Below are positions 17,792 to 27,548 of a DNA stretch of 64,000 nt, one piece after another; position 1 is the stretch's first letter, and the number at the start of each line of letters is the position of its first letter. The DNA comes from an uncultured Pedobacter sp. (GTDB taxonomy: Bacteria; Bacteroidota; Bacteroidia; Sphingobacteriales; Sphingobacteriaceae). The stretch is taken from the NCBI GenBank assembly GCA_946478755.1, contig CAMLDJ010000001.1:1-64000 (forward strand), given 5' to 3'. A program made the position numbers and the translations under genes. The notes under the pieces were generated by a model that worked only from the letters and a program-made list of their open reading frames with translations, ran no database searches and had not been told where the DNA came from.

Positions 17792-18889
17792 TTAAAATTT
17801 TGATTCCAGCCATTTGGCTTCCATTAGCTTAAATCTATTGATAATCCATGGTTGAAATATCAATTCTAGGAGGTAAGCTATAGTGAAAATAAGTATCAAT
17901 TTAATAATCAGCAGTAAATAAATGTTACTGATAAAAGGTAGTTTAAGCTGTATAATCGGAAAATGCACAACATAAATCGCATAAGAAATCGGCGCAAGCT
18001 TTGCAAACCAGCCTAGAATAGCGTCAAAACCATATAATTTACATTGCCACCAGATTTTTCCGACTAGAATGAATAAAAATGCCTCAACAAAGTGATATAA
18101 ATAGTTAGTAAGTGGATATTGACTGTTAATTTGTGCGAGACTTTGATAATCTAAAAAGAAGGCTTTAATAACTGGGAGGCCAATTATAACAGACATAAAC
18201 AATAAGCTACTTAATACCGGTAAAAGGCCTTTCCAGCTAAACGTTCTTTTTTCAAGGTAAACTTCTGCACAATAGTAACCGGACCACCACAGTAAGAAAA
18301 AGTTTAGAACCAGGAAGAAGTGATCTGGCACAACCAGGAAAACTATCCATGAGCTTAGAGAGATTGCCAATATTACATACATTCCCTTTTCTTTTAGATG
18401 ACCAAAATTTTTTGTTAACAAGTGAAATAAAGGAAAGAAAAGCATGTAAAACCACCATTCATAAGCAAGTGACCACAGTGGATAATTGTTCAGGAAGGGT
18501 TGGAGCTTAAACCCAGGTTCGTCCTCCATCCTTTGAAACTGCAGCAAATTCCCTACTAAATTTTTAGTGTCGATTAGGGAAAACTGATAGTCATTTAGCC
18601 AGAATACAATAGTAGATAGTAAAAAGGTCATTATCAGTATGGGATAAATCCTCAAAAACCGCTTTTTGAAATATTGGTAAAAATTGTCCTTTTTATTTTT
18701 TTGCATCGATAAACAAATCACAAAGCCAGAGAGGAGAAAGAAGATGAGTACAGCTTCTCTCCCAAATCTGAACAGCAGTTTTAAAAATTTCGGAGTGGTA
18801 CTGTAAATGGTAGTGAACAAAATTAGGTGATGAATAACTACATAAATGGCTACAAAGCCTCGTATTGCTTCTAATTTAACTACTTTCAT
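17792..18889 (-). CDS. AT3-family membrane acyltransferase (OafA-like)
   Basis: 365 residues with about ten membrane segments, starting KLEAIRGFVAIYVVIHHL, the R-x10-H pattern of acyltransferase family 3. A GREAVLIFFLLSGFVI segment and KRFLRIYP follow, both diagnostic. Such proteins carry acyl groups (often acetyl) across the inner membrane onto sugars of O-antigen or EPS. It is the first gene of a two-gene minus-strand unit and is divergent from wzx, with a 158-bp shared promoter region. Confidence 0.92.
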   Translation of the reverse strand: MKVVKLEAIRGFVAIYVVIHHLILFTTIYSTTPKFLKLLFRFGREAVLIFFLLSGFVICLSMQKNKKDNFYQYFKKRFLRIYPILIMTFLLSTIVFWLNDYQFSLIDTKNLVGNLLQFQRMEDEPGFKLQPFLNNYPLWSLAYEWWFYMLFFPLFHLLTKNFGHLKEKGMYVILAISLSSWIVFLVVPDHFFLVLNFFLLWWSGYYCAEVYLEKRTFSWKGLLPVLSSLLFMSVIIGLPVIKAFFLDYQSLAQINSQYPLTNYLYHFVEAFLFILVGKIWWQCKLYGFDAILGWFAKLAPISYAIYVVHFPIIQLKLPFISNIYLLLIIKLILIFTIAYLLELIFQPWIINRFKLMEAKWLESKF

Positions 18890-19047
18890 GGAATCTCATA
18901 CTATTTGTGCTTATTTTTCAAAAATATAATATATTTTCGGGTATAACATCCTATTTAATAAAAGTAAATTAATTGCAGCTTACATTTAATATTTAATGAA
19001 TTTTATCGCATCTTCACATTTATTTAAAGCTAGTATAAAAACCATAT

Positions 19048-20412
19048 ATGTCGTTGATAAATAAGCTGCTCTCAGCGGCAAGAAATATACATCTTCAATC
19101 TCTTGTTGGTAATGGAGTGATGTCGATTTTTGGAATGCTTACCGTAGCGATTCTGTATCGTGCCTTATCTTTAAAGGATATAGGGATCTATGTTTTTTTT
19201 ATGACAGTAATAGGACTGATAGATACTATACGATCCGGTTTTTTAACCAATTCATTTATTAAATTTTACTCAGGTACCGATACAAAGAGAGCAAATGAAG
19301 TTGCAGGTTCAGCTTGGGGGCTGGCTATAGCTATAACATTAGTTTGTATTTTTATTAATGTAATTACATTTTTCATTTCTGATTACATCACAAACGAAAG
19401 TATAATTCTGTTTCTTAGATATTTTTCTCTGATTTCAATTGCCACATTACCTTCATTTATGGCTAACCTCGTTATACAAGGTGATAAGCGCTTTGACAGG
19501 TTGCTGTGGATGAGACTGATCAATCAGACTTTGTTTACGGGAACAGTTATTGTTTTAACAATCTTAAAGAAATCAACTCTGACGTCGGTAATAATGGCCT
19601 ACATCTGTTCAAATTTCGTAGCCAGTATTATTATCTTCTTGCTTAGGTGGACTAAGATTGGGGCGCTCCGTTATTTCTCTATGGAGAGTTTTAGAGAAAT
19701 TTTTCATTTTGGAAAATATAGTATGGCCACAAGCGTCAGTTCAAATCTTTTTAGCGTTACCAATACATTTTTTATTAACTTTTTTATTGGGCCCGCTGGA
19801 TTAGCGGTTTACAACCTTGGAGGGCGTTTATTACAAATTGTGGAAATACCCCTACTCAGTTTTGCTGCGTCTGGCATGCCAAGTTTGTCTGGTTATTACA
19901 ACCAAAATAAAAAAGAAGGGATGATGTATGTAATGAAGAAAATGGTTGGAATGCTTACTATCGTTATCGTCGGTATTGCAGTTTTATCGATTATCTTTGC
20001 TAATCCGGTAATTTTATTGCTCGGGGGCGAGAAATATCTTCATACAGAGGCGCCAAATTTGTTTCGGATTTTTATGACCCTGGCTATTTTATATCCGGCT
20101 GACAGATTTTTTGCTTTAACTATAGATGTTATTCACATGCCAAAAATAAACTTCTATAAAATATTAATCATGCTGGGGATTAACCTTGTTGCAAACTATA
20201 TTGGTGTATCTATTTTTCATTCTGTTTATGGGATTGCTCTTGCGGGCATATTTCCCATGTTGTTTGCTATTATTTTTACCTATATTCCCCTTAATAAGTA
20301 TTATAAGTTTAGTTTTTGGAATGTATATGTTGTTGGGTATAATGAGGTTGTCATGTTTGTTAAACAGGTTTATCACAATCTTTTCAACAAACAAAAGGTG
20401 ACAGATTGTTAA
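19048..20412 (+). CDS. Wzx-like lipid-linked repeat-unit flippase
   Basis: 454 residues with about twelve membrane segments in the MOP/MATE polysaccharide-exporter arrangement. The N-terminal LVGNGVMSIFGMLTVAILYRALSL pattern, in outline, and the conserved mid-protein FGKYSMATSVSSNL and IGPAGLAVYNLGGRL segments match Wzx/RfbX-type flippases. It would move undecaprenyl-diphosphate repeat units to the periplasmic face for Wzy. A 43-base gap separates it from the GT8 gene. Confidence 0.9.
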   Translation: MSLINKLLSAARNIHLQSLVGNGVMSIFGMLTVAILYRALSLKDIGIYVFFMTVIGLIDTIRSGFLTNSFIKFYSGTDTKRANEVAGSAWGLAIAITLVCIFINVITFFISDYITNESIILFLRYFSLISIATLPSFMANLVIQGDKRFDRLLWMRLINQTLFTGTVIVLTILKKSTLTSVIMAYICSNFVASIIIFLLRWTKIGALRYFSMESFREIFHFGKYSMATSVSSNLFSVTNTFFINFFIGPAGLAVYNLGGRLLQIVEIPLLSFAASGMPSLSGYYNQNKKEGMMYVMKKMVGMLTIVIVGIAVLSIIFANPVILLLGGEKYLHTEAPNLFRIFMTLAILYPADRFFALTIDVIHMPKINFYKILIMLGINLVANYIGVSIFHSVYGIALAGIFPMLFAIIFTYIPLNKYYKFSFWNVYVVGYNEVVMFVKQVYHNLFNKQKVTDC

Positions 20413-20455
20413 TATTGTTTTTTAATTAAGGACTATCATTAAAAATAAAGTTTGA

Positions 20456-21337
20456 ATGAAAAAAAAGCACATCTCGATTGTTGTGGCAAGTGACAATCAT
20501 TATTCTATACTAATTGCCGCACTTTTAAAGTCTATAGATGTAAACCACCACTCGGATGAGCATATAGATTTTCATATTATAGATGATGGAATTTCGAGTA
20601 AATTTAAGCAGGAACTGGAAACCATTGTAGACCCGGCAAGGATCACGATCAAATGGTTCAACAGCAAAAAAATTATTCCAGAGAGTATTGTAATACCAGT
20701 AGATAATTCAGCATTCCCACTTACGGTCTATTTACGTGTTTTTTCTCCATATGTAGTTAATCAGGATGTAGAAAAGCTAATTTATCTGGATGTGGATACG
20801 ATTGTTCAGGATGATATTTCGAAACTGTGGAATACCGATCTAGGCAATTTTATTGCCGGAGCAGTGCAGGATGTCGGTAAAACCATGGATTGTGAATGGG
20901 GAGGCGTACCCAATTATAAAGAGCTTGGATTCACTGCTGATACTAAATATTTTAATTCAGGTGTATTGATGATTAATGCCAAAAGATGGCGTGAAGAGCG
21001 TTTCTCAGCGCAGGTAATTTCAGCTTTAAGTAAGTATAAAGAGCATGTAAGGCTGGCAGATCAGTATGGCTTGAATGTTGTTTTGGCCAATCAATGGCTG
21101 GAACTAGATCCAAAATGGAATTGGTTTGCATTTAAAGAAAATGAAAATCCTTTCATTGTTCATTTCCTGGATATTAAACCTATTTTCTCATCATATAATT
21201 CGAAGGAAGTGTACAAGGAAGAATTTTTCAGATATTTATCTATGACGCCCTGGAAAAACTTCAAGCCTATCAGTGGTCAGAAACGCAATATCCGTAAAAT
21301 ATACAACAAGATTAAAAAGGCGTTTCTTAAACTTTAG
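20456..21337 (+). CDS. Family 8 glycosyltransferase
   Basis: 293 residues. The GT8 pattern is complete: ISIVVASDNHYSILIAALLKS start, FPLTVYLRVF, the metal-binding DxD in LIYLDVDTIVQDDI, the FNSGVLMIN segment and a downstream LADQYGLNVVL. It is a retaining LgtC-like galactosyl- or glucosyl-type transferase, and is followed by a strong bidirectional terminator. Confidence 0.92.
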   Translation: MKKKHISIVVASDNHYSILIAALLKSIDVNHHSDEHIDFHIIDDGISSKFKQELETIVDPARITIKWFNSKKIIPESIVIPVDNSAFPLTVYLRVFSPYVVNQDVEKLIYLDVDTIVQDDISKLWNTDLGNFIAGAVQDVGKTMDCEWGGVPNYKELGFTADTKYFNSGVLMINAKRWREERFSAQVISALSKYKEHVRLADQYGLNVVLANQWLELDPKWNWFAFKENENPFIVHFLDIKPIFSSYNSKEVYKEEFFRYLSMTPWKNFKPISGQKRNIRKIYNKIKKAFLKL

Positions 21338-21355
21338 GGAAGCAAAGTTTCGATC

Positions 21356-21393
21356 AAAAAAAGCCTGTTTCGTCAAGAACCAGGCTTTTTTTT
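21356..21393. terminator. Bidirectional Rho-independent terminator
   Basis: AAAAAAAGCCTG (21356-21367) and CAGGCTTTTTTTT (21381-21393) form a 12-bp stem with a 13-base loop and T tracts on both strands. It ends the wzx-GT8 transcript and the convergent beta-helix lipoprotein transcript. Confidence 0.85.
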
Positions 21394-21407
21394 GAGAATC
21401 CTATTAT

Positions 21408-22709
21408 TTACTTTTGAATTTCAAGCGTATTTATGTTTGAAATCCCAGCTTCTTGAGCACTATTGTAATAGGTATTGTTGACGGCGACAGAAGTTGTATT
21501 TGCCTGCGTATTTGTAAACTTACTAGTCGAACTTGGGGCTGGGAAATTAAAGCCTATATTGTCATATACTTCACATGAACCTCCTGCCAGGTTATAGATG
21601 TCAAGAATAACCCCTACCCAATCTTTACTTAAGTTAAGATCACCACAAATATTGTCATAGACCTTAATATTTGCATAGGTTGTTTTTCCACTTACAATCT
21701 CGTTGGCAAAAGATTGTACTTCAAATGCAGAATATTTTCTAGAGTTGATAACTGTGTTGTTGTATATTAGTACATTTTTTGGAGTAGTGCCTAAGCTTCT
21801 TGTCCACGCTCTTATTGCATTTCCCTGATGATTCCTAATAAGGTTATGATGGAAAGACCCGCTGCCTTTAATGGTAAATATACCATTATGGTTGTTGTTA
21901 GTGCTGTTAATATCAGTCACCGTATTGTGATGAATGTTGTAATCATCTGCATTTCCAACAAAAATGATATTGCCGCAGTTAGAGTTTTTGAAGTTAAGGT
22001 AAGCTATTTCAAGGTTTTTAACCAACCTAGTAATTACACCATTTTCAGATCCGCCGTCTATCTGTAAAAATGTAGATGTATTGTCACAATTAATATTCAA
22101 GAATTTGAGGTTATTGGTATACGTGTTTGGATCTGACGGAACGTATTCCATATTTGAATAAACAAAATATACTACATAATCTCCAATGTTTTTAAAGGAG
22201 AAATTCTCAATTGTGAGGTCGTTTATTTTACCCGAAAGAATAATAGAGCGGTGCTCTGCATTATCTCTGGATACAAAACCTTTTGAAATGCCCGGATCCC
22301 CTGTACCAGAAATCGTAAGCTGGCTCACATTTGATACCATCCAGTGGTCTGAATTCCCCGTTACCTCGACGAGCCCATCATTCTGGACTTTAATGGGGCA
22401 GCCTGTATTTATGTTTTTTATCGTAATACTTTTATAAGATCCGGCTTCGATCTGTATCACGTCATTACATTGCAGATCAAAAGTGGAACCGTCTATAACC
22501 AAGTTGCCAGATCCGGTACCAAACGGGATAAACCGTCCCGTTAAAACAGGCGGCTGTGTAGTAGTTGTAGTGTCTTTTCCTGGTTTAGATGGAGCTATAG
22601 GAGTAATAATTTCTGGTTGTTCCGTAATGGCAGAGTTTTTTTTACATGCTGAAAAGGAAACAAAAGCAATTAATGCTGGCATCGCCAGTAATTTTAAACC
22701 TATTGTCAT
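21408..22709 (-). CDS. Right-handed parallel beta-helix lipoprotein
   Basis: 433 residues with lipobox FSAC (lipidated Cys22) followed by KK, then a Pro/Thr-rich linker with a run of Thr at about 30-55. From about 70 to 420 there are repeated short strands with N-rich turns (NIHHNTV, FHHNLIRNHQGNAIR, VLIYNNTVIN, IKVYDNIC), the pattern of right-handed parallel beta-helix proteins (pectate-lyase/NosD-like). Such surface proteins bind, modify or cut polysaccharides. Catalytic residues cannot be assigned, so lyase, epimerase or pure binding are all possible. It is likely exposed at the cell surface or in the periplasm. Confidence 0.85.
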   Translation of the reverse strand: MTIGLKLLAMPALIAFVSFSACKKNSAITEQPEIITPIAPSKPGKDTTTTTQPPVLTGRFIPFGTGSGNLVIDGSTFDLQCNDVIQIEAGSYKSITIKNINTGCPIKVQNDGLVEVTGNSDHWMVSNVSQLTISGTGDPGISKGFVSRDNAEHRSIILSGKINDLTIENFSFKNIGDYVVYFVYSNMEYVPSDPNTYTNNLKFLNINCDNTSTFLQIDGGSENGVITRLVKNLEIAYLNFKNSNCGNIIFVGNADDYNIHHNTVTDINSTNNNHNGIFTIKGSGSFHHNLIRNHQGNAIRAWTRSLGTTPKNVLIYNNTVINSRKYSAFEVQSFANEIVSGKTTYANIKVYDNICGDLNLSKDWVGVILDIYNLAGGSCEVYDNIGFNFPAPSSTSKFTNTQANTTSVAVNNTYYNSAQEAGISNINTLEIQK

Positions 22710-23373
22710 ATTTTTTCTTTATTAGAAAGAGTTGTTTGGTGTCTTGGCTAATTCCCTGTTTGTTGACCAATTACAGGATCAATGATATGAAAAAAAAATG
22801 ATATGCAAGAGTTATTTTTATAAAAAAAGTAAAAAATTCATTACAAATTGGGGAAATGTGTGTATTTTGATGCCCATGATATTTCTAATTTGTGAGGATT
22901 TGAATTAAAATTCCCCAAGATGGGGCGTATCTTCCAAGTGTTTAAGTTTTGTAAATATTGTATTCCAAAAGTTAAATGTCGTTTTAATTCTCCAATAAAC
23001 GGAGAGAGTTTTTGATTTTAATTGGCGGTATTAAAGGTGTTAAAAACAATTTAAGTTGTATAATTAAATTATTTGTTAATAAATAAGGAAACTGAGGTGG
23101 ATATTCTACAAAATTAGAAGAATAGATATCTCACGGCTATTTGGTCAATATCAATTTAATAAAATTGCTTTCCATAAAATATTCTAGCGAAAACATGACG
23201 CTAAGATCCAAGTTTACTATTGTTTTCAACAATTATACTTTTCTCATTTATAGCGTTTACTGCTTATCGTGCCTATCGGCATCCTCAATGTTCTTCGACT
23301 CACGCAATAATGAAACGAGATACCTTTTTTTATAAAGTGCTAATAAGTATATTTATCGCAAATTGTTTCATCA
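22710..23373. other. Divergent intergenic region, 664 bp
   Basis: The longest non-coding stretch of the window, AT-rich, between the beta-helix lipoprotein (-) and the Tat-subunit gene (+). It holds the palindrome at 22913-22925 and a half-site TTGGGGAAAT near 22849. A 64-codon + frame at about 23141-23335 has an unconvincing composition and is not called. No strong hairpin was found. Confidence 0.5.
22913..22925. promoter_or_regulatory. Palindrome CCCCA-AGA-TGGGG, candidate operator
   Basis: Same 5-3-5 architecture as 5262-5274 and the same flank: read on the reverse strand both give TTGGGGA(A)TTTTAAT. It lies 204 bp upstream of the beta-helix lipoprotein start. A sequence-specific regulator binding both loci is a reasonable guess. 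No T tract follows, so it is not a terminator. Confidence 0.4.
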
Positions 23374-23949
23374 GTGAATAGACGAACATATTTAAAGAGA
23401 ATAGGCTCCGCGTTTTTTTTGTTAGTGATATCTGTTCCTGCTTACAAATGGATAAGCATGAACAGGCAGGTTAATATTGCACGCTTAAAGGAAAAAGAAG
23501 ATACGATTGCCGAACTAGTTGAACTGATTATACCAGAAACAGATACTCCTGGTGCGAAGCGGGCGCGCGTACACCAGTACCTTATTGGCGTAATGACTAA
23601 TTGTAAGAACGCGAGACAACGAAATATATTTATAGACGGGTTGGACAATCTTGAAAAACGTAGTCTAGTCAAATATGACAGTACATTTATAGAATGCAGC
23701 ACCGTCGAAAAAACGGAAATTCTCGCCTATTTTGCAGCAAATTCGGTTTATTCCATTCGGATACTAAATAAGATTAACAACAAGTTTTTTGGGGGGTCAT
23801 TTTTCAATACCCTTAAAAATTTAACGATAGAAGGTTATTGTACTTCCATGCTTGGTGCAACAAAGGGACTCGCTTATGATTATATTCCTGGTACATTTGT
23901 ACCCTGTATTCCCTTCAAGGCTGGTCAAAAATCATGGGCTACAAAATAA
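23374..23949 (+). CDS. Tat-exported gluconate-2-dehydrogenase subunit-3-like protein
   Basis: 191 residues starting at a GTG. An ATG start would lose the N-terminal twin-arginine signal RRTYLKRIGSAFFLLV, so GTG is chosen. The mature part contains IAELVELIIPETDTPGAKRARVHQYL, the signature of the gluconate 2-dehydrogenase subunit 3 family. In known complexes this small subunit pairs with a flavoprotein of the GMC family and helps carry it through the Tat pathway. The GMC gene follows 3 bases later, as expected for a two-subunit periplasmic dehydrogenase. Confidence 0.9.
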   Translation: MNRRTYLKRIGSAFFLLVISVPAYKWISMNRQVNIARLKEKEDTIAELVELIIPETDTPGAKRARVHQYLIGVMTNCKNARQRNIFIDGLDNLEKRSLVKYDSTFIECSTVEKTEILAYFAANSVYSIRILNKINNKFFGGSFFNTLKNLTIEGYCTSMLGATKGLAYDYIPGTFVPCIPFKAGQKSWATK

Positions 23950-23952
23950 ACT

Positions 23953-25647
23953 ATGTATATAACTGAGAACAAAAAAGCTAATACCTACGATGCCATTGTA
24001 ATCGGTTCCGGAATAAGTGGCGGCTGGGCTGCAATGGAACTTTGTAAAAAAGGCCTCAAAACACTATTGTTGGAAAGAGGAAGGGATGTAAAACACATTG
24101 TAGATTATCCCACGGCGAATCTGAACCCCTGGGATTTTAAGTACGGTTTTAACAATACCCTGCAGGATCTTGCTGCAGATCCTGTTCAGAGTAGCGCTTA
24201 CAGCCCGGCAGATAAGCATTTTTACGTACGTGATACAGAACATCCTTATCTGCAGGAGCAACCTTTTAATTGGTACAGGGGCTATCAGGTTGGAGGCCGC
24301 TCATTGATTTGGGGAAGGCAGTGCTACAGACTAAGCGATTTGGACTTCGAAGCTAACTTAAAGGACGACATTGCTGTAGACTGGCCTTTGAGGTATAAAG
24401 ACCTCGCACAATGGTACAGTTATGTAGAATCATTTATTGGTGTAAGCGGACAACGAGAAAATTTAGCCCAGTTGCCAGACGGAGAGTTTTTGACACCGAT
24501 GGAACTGAATTGTATTGAAAAACATCTCGGAAACGCTATAAAGAAAAGTGATCATAACCGTTTGCTGACGATTGCCAGAGTGGCCAATCTTACCAGAGGA
24601 TGGGATAATAGGGGACCTTGTCAGAATAGAAATCTATGTAACAGAGGCTGCCCTTTTGGCGGCTATTTCAGCAGCAACAGTTCAACAATTCCTGCAGCTA
24701 TGGCAACAGGTAACTTGACACTAAGGCCACATGCTATCGTTACCGAAATTAGTTATGATGATGTAAAAAAAAAGGCGAGCGGAGTAAAAATTATTGACGC
24801 ACTTACAGGAGAGGAACGTCAGTATTATGCCAGGATTATTTTTGTAAACGCATCAACTATCAATACAACTGCATTGTTGCTAAATTCAACATCAGCCAGA
24901 TTTCCTGATGGATTTGGAAATGATAGTGGTGTGCTTGGACATTATTTAATGGACCATCACTCATCGGCAGGAGCATACGGCGTGCATGATCAGTATACAG
25001 ATCGGTATTATAAAGGCAGGCGACCTTGTGGCTTCCTGATTCCACGGTATAGGAATCTATCTGGGAATAGAAACCTCAATTTTAAACGGGGGTATAATAT
25101 ACAAGGACATGGTGAGCGCCAGGAATGGCAGGACAAATCTGGAAATCTTACAGCTTTCGGAAAAAAATTTAAAGAGCAGTTAACTACGCCAGGACCGTGG
25201 ACGGTATGGATGGCTGGTTGGGGAGAGTGTTTGCCTTATGCGGAAAACAAAGTAAGTCTGGATAAAAGTCAAACCGATAAATGGGGACAACCACTCATTA
25301 AAATTGATTTTTCGTTCAAAGAGAATGAAAAACGTATGATGGACGATATTAAAGCAACATCGACTGAAATGCTTGAGGATGCAGGCTTTAAAAACATCAA
25401 CAGTTTTAACTACAACAAACCTGGCGGCTCCACTATTCATGAAATGGGAACAGCAAGAATGGGAAGGGATCCTGAAACTTCAGTTTTAAATGCGTTCAAT
25501 CAGGTTCATGCTGCAAATAATGTGTTTATCACTGACGGAAGTTGTATGACCTCATCTGCCTGCCAAAATCCATCATTAACCTATATGGCGCTAACTGCCA
25601 GGGCCTGCCAGTTTGCAGTTGACGAAATGAAGAAAGGGAATATATGA
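23953..25647 (+). CDS. GMC-family flavin oxidoreductase
   Basis: 564 residues. The FAD-binding G-x-G-x-x-G is at about 18-23 (VIGSGISGGWAAMEL), followed by LLLERGRD. GGRSLIWGRQ is the GMC flavin loop, and the C-terminal HEMGTARMGRDPETSV and DGSCMTSSACQNPSLT blocks hold the conserved substrate-site region. There is no signal peptide; it probably crosses the membrane with the Tat subunit encoded just upstream. It would oxidise an alcohol or sugar hydroxyl in the periplasm and pass electrons to a quinone or cytochrome. In this locus a sugar or sugar-lipid substrate is plausible. It overlaps the next gene by four bases. Confidence 0.92.
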   Translation: MYITENKKANTYDAIVIGSGISGGWAAMELCKKGLKTLLLERGRDVKHIVDYPTANLNPWDFKYGFNNTLQDLAADPVQSSAYSPADKHFYVRDTEHPYLQEQPFNWYRGYQVGGRSLIWGRQCYRLSDLDFEANLKDDIAVDWPLRYKDLAQWYSYVESFIGVSGQRENLAQLPDGEFLTPMELNCIEKHLGNAIKKSDHNRLLTIARVANLTRGWDNRGPCQNRNLCNRGCPFGGYFSSNSSTIPAAMATGNLTLRPHAIVTEISYDDVKKKASGVKIIDALTGEERQYYARIIFVNASTINTTALLLNSTSARFPDGFGNDSGVLGHYLMDHHSSAGAYGVHDQYTDRYYKGRRPCGFLIPRYRNLSGNRNLNFKRGYNIQGHGERQEWQDKSGNLTAFGKKFKEQLTTPGPWTVWMAGWGECLPYAENKVSLDKSQTDKWGQPLIKIDFSFKENEKRMMDDIKATSTEMLEDAGFKNINSFNYNKPGGSTIHEMGTARMGRDPETSVLNAFNQVHAANNVFITDGSCMTSSACQNPSLTYMALTARACQFAVDEMKKGNI

Positions 25648-26627
25648 CAAATAAAAATCTGGTACTGCTATCTTACGGTAGAACTTCCGAATATAAACGT
25701 GCAATATTTTGCATACTTAGCTTTTGGGCATGGTCGGGCGAGAACTTTAAGAACTGGAGAATAATGGTTTATACAGACCAGCCTGACTTTTTTGAACCAT
25801 ACTTGAAAGATCTGGATATTGTGTATGTACAGTTGACAGAGGAACTGACAGAGGAAATGCTTGCAGGTACAACGTTTTTCCACAGACGTAAGGTTGCTGT
25901 TATTGACATGACATTTAAGCGGTTTCCGAGCGATGAGTTGATGTTTATGGATTCTGATACCTTCTTTATCAATGAAGCAGCAGGGTTGTTAAATGCTTTT
26001 GAAGCAGGAAAATGCTTTATGCACAAAAGGGAATATAAACTTAAAGATGGTTTGGCGCTTTTTACTTCCTTTAACCAGGGAAAATATCCTGAAGCTTTTT
26101 TAAGATACATTGCCAGCAAAACTTTTAAAATAGGAGGCATTACCGAACAATTTACGGAATCGGATTATAGCTGGAACTCAGGGATTTTAGCACTTCATAA
26201 GAGTTTTGCATCCTATATGCCGGATGTATTCCGTTTAACGGATGAATTTTATGACAATTCTGAATGGTTTATCAGCGAGCAACTCGCTTTTGCACTTATT
26301 CTCCAAAAAAGAACAATGGTGAGAAGTGCAGAACATTTTGTATTACATTATTGGGGAGCACAGCAAAAGGTACTTTTGGATAGCCTACTGGATGAGCTTT
26401 TCGCAACTAAATCTGCTAATCAACTTAATAATGAAGGTTTGATCCGGTCACTCACAAAAAAGTGGGAAAGAGCGGTAAAAGTGGATTTGATTATTGAACA
26501 GGTCAACATTGCTTATAAACATAAAAATACGATGTATGGCGTTAAACAAAGCATGAAGCTGATACTCCAAATGCCTTTTCATTCAGATGTTTATAGAAGG
26601 TTGTTTGGAACCTTTAAAAGTAGCTGA
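25644..26627 (+). CDS. Putative GT-A glycosyltransferase (GT8-like)
   Basis: 327 residues with no signal peptide. A DxD-like metal site lies in ELMFMDSDTFF and is followed later by YSWNSGILALHKSF, the spacing and motif order of GT8 and related nucleotide-sugar transferases. Similarity to a named family is weaker than for the gene at 20456. Translationally coupled to the GMC gene (ATGA overlap) and convergent with the SGNH gene by 14 bases. Confidence 0.7.
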   Translation: MTNKNLVLLSYGRTSEYKRAIFCILSFWAWSGENFKNWRIMVYTDQPDFFEPYLKDLDIVYVQLTEELTEEMLAGTTFFHRRKVAVIDMTFKRFPSDELMFMDSDTFFINEAAGLLNAFEAGKCFMHKREYKLKDGLALFTSFNQGKYPEAFLRYIASKTFKIGGITEQFTESDYSWNSGILALHKSFASYMPDVFRLTDEFYDNSEWFISEQLAFALILQKRTMVRSAEHFVLHYWGAQQKVLLDSLLDELFATKSANQLNNEGLIRSLTKKWERAVKVDLIIEQVNIAYKHKNTMYGVKQSMKLILQMPFHSDVYRRLFGTFKSS

Positions 26628-27546
26628 TGTTATGTTTACTTTCTTCTGTGGCCTTAATCAGGCTATCTGTTTTAAGTGTAAATTTTTTGGCTCCGACTTC
26701 GTTCAAATGATCTGCATCAAAAAAATCAGCTTGGGTAAACTCTTTGTCTTTCAACAAATTAAAATAGCTTACATTTTTATAAGTTGAGGCCAGTCGACTG
26801 GCAGCGGCAAGTGTACGTGTCAGCTGTGTTGTATTGAGGTGAGTAGTATAGGTTTTGTATGCAGGTGCAGTAAGTAGAAATACTTCAATATGATTTTTTT
26901 CTGCAAATTCAATTGTCGTTTTCAAGTTTTGTAAATTCTCATTGAAATTCCTATCGTCTTTTGAAGTGTGCCTTAATGCAGCTTGTTTTCCGGTTTCTAT
27001 AACGTCATTTTTAGTTTTAGAAGTATAACCCGTTCCCCATCCTAATGCCGAGCAGGTAATGCCTTTATCGTGTTGAAAATAATAATTATAAAATTTTTGA
27101 AGATTGGTTTTAAGCTGACTTAAAACTTCAATATGGTCGGAAATTTCTGTATCTGTATTTATGTCATAGTAAATGATATAGTTCTTTTTTCTCCAGCTTT
27201 CCGCACCATCTTCCAATTTACCATATAAAGAAAGATAATCTACAGAAATCACAATCCTTTTAAGTGCAGACCATTTGTACTTCTCCAGGATGGCCAAGTC
27301 GTAATTCAGGTATTGAGCTACATACGCCGCATTAAAGGCATGCGGAGCGAGATAATCAGGATCAATTCCATAATAAACATGTGAATTGCCTAAGTAAAGA
27401 GTTTGGATTGTAGAAGCGTGGTTATCCAGGTATTCCCGCTTGTATTTATAATCGTTGGGTATTTTACGCAACAAGACTTCTAAAATAATACCCAGCATAA
27501 GAACGGGAAGCAGAAAAGCCAGAATACCTTTTATGAAACGGTTCAT
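26614..27546 (-). CDS. SGNH-like membrane-anchored O-acetylation protein (AlgJ/DltD-like)
   Basis: 310 residues: an N-terminal membrane anchor (about 5-25) and an SGNH hydrolase-like domain with the nucleophile Ser55 in YLGNSHVYYG and a C-terminal D-x-x-H block (Asp277, His280 in FFDADHLNE). It is encoded 2 bases after the MBOAT gene. Such pairs work as in alginate or lipoteichoic-acid modification: the MBOAT brings acyl groups through the membrane and the SGNH partner transfers them to the polymer in the periplasm. Confidence 0.85.
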   Translation of the reverse strand: MNRFIKGILAFLLPVLMLGIILEVLLRKIPNDYKYKREYLDNHASTIQTLYLGNSHVYYGIDPDYLAPHAFNAAYVAQYLNYDLAILEKYKWSALKRIVISVDYLSLYGKLEDGAESWRKKNYIIYYDINTDTEISDHIEVLSQLKTNLQKFYNYYFQHDKGITCSALGWGTGYTSKTKNDVIETGKQAALRHTSKDDRNFNENLQNLKTTIEFAEKNHIEVFLLTAPAYKTYTTHLNTTQLTRTLAAASRLASTYKNVSYFNLLKDKEFTQADFFDADHLNEVGAKKFTLKTDSLIKATEESKHNISYF

Positions 27547-27548
27547 AA

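Noticed and set aside
23141..23335. 64-codon + strand frame in the gap before the Tat-subunit gene
   Set aside because: Composition is Ser/Tyr/Asn/Phe-rich as expected for translated AT-rich DNA, with no domain, no good start and no conservation evidence.
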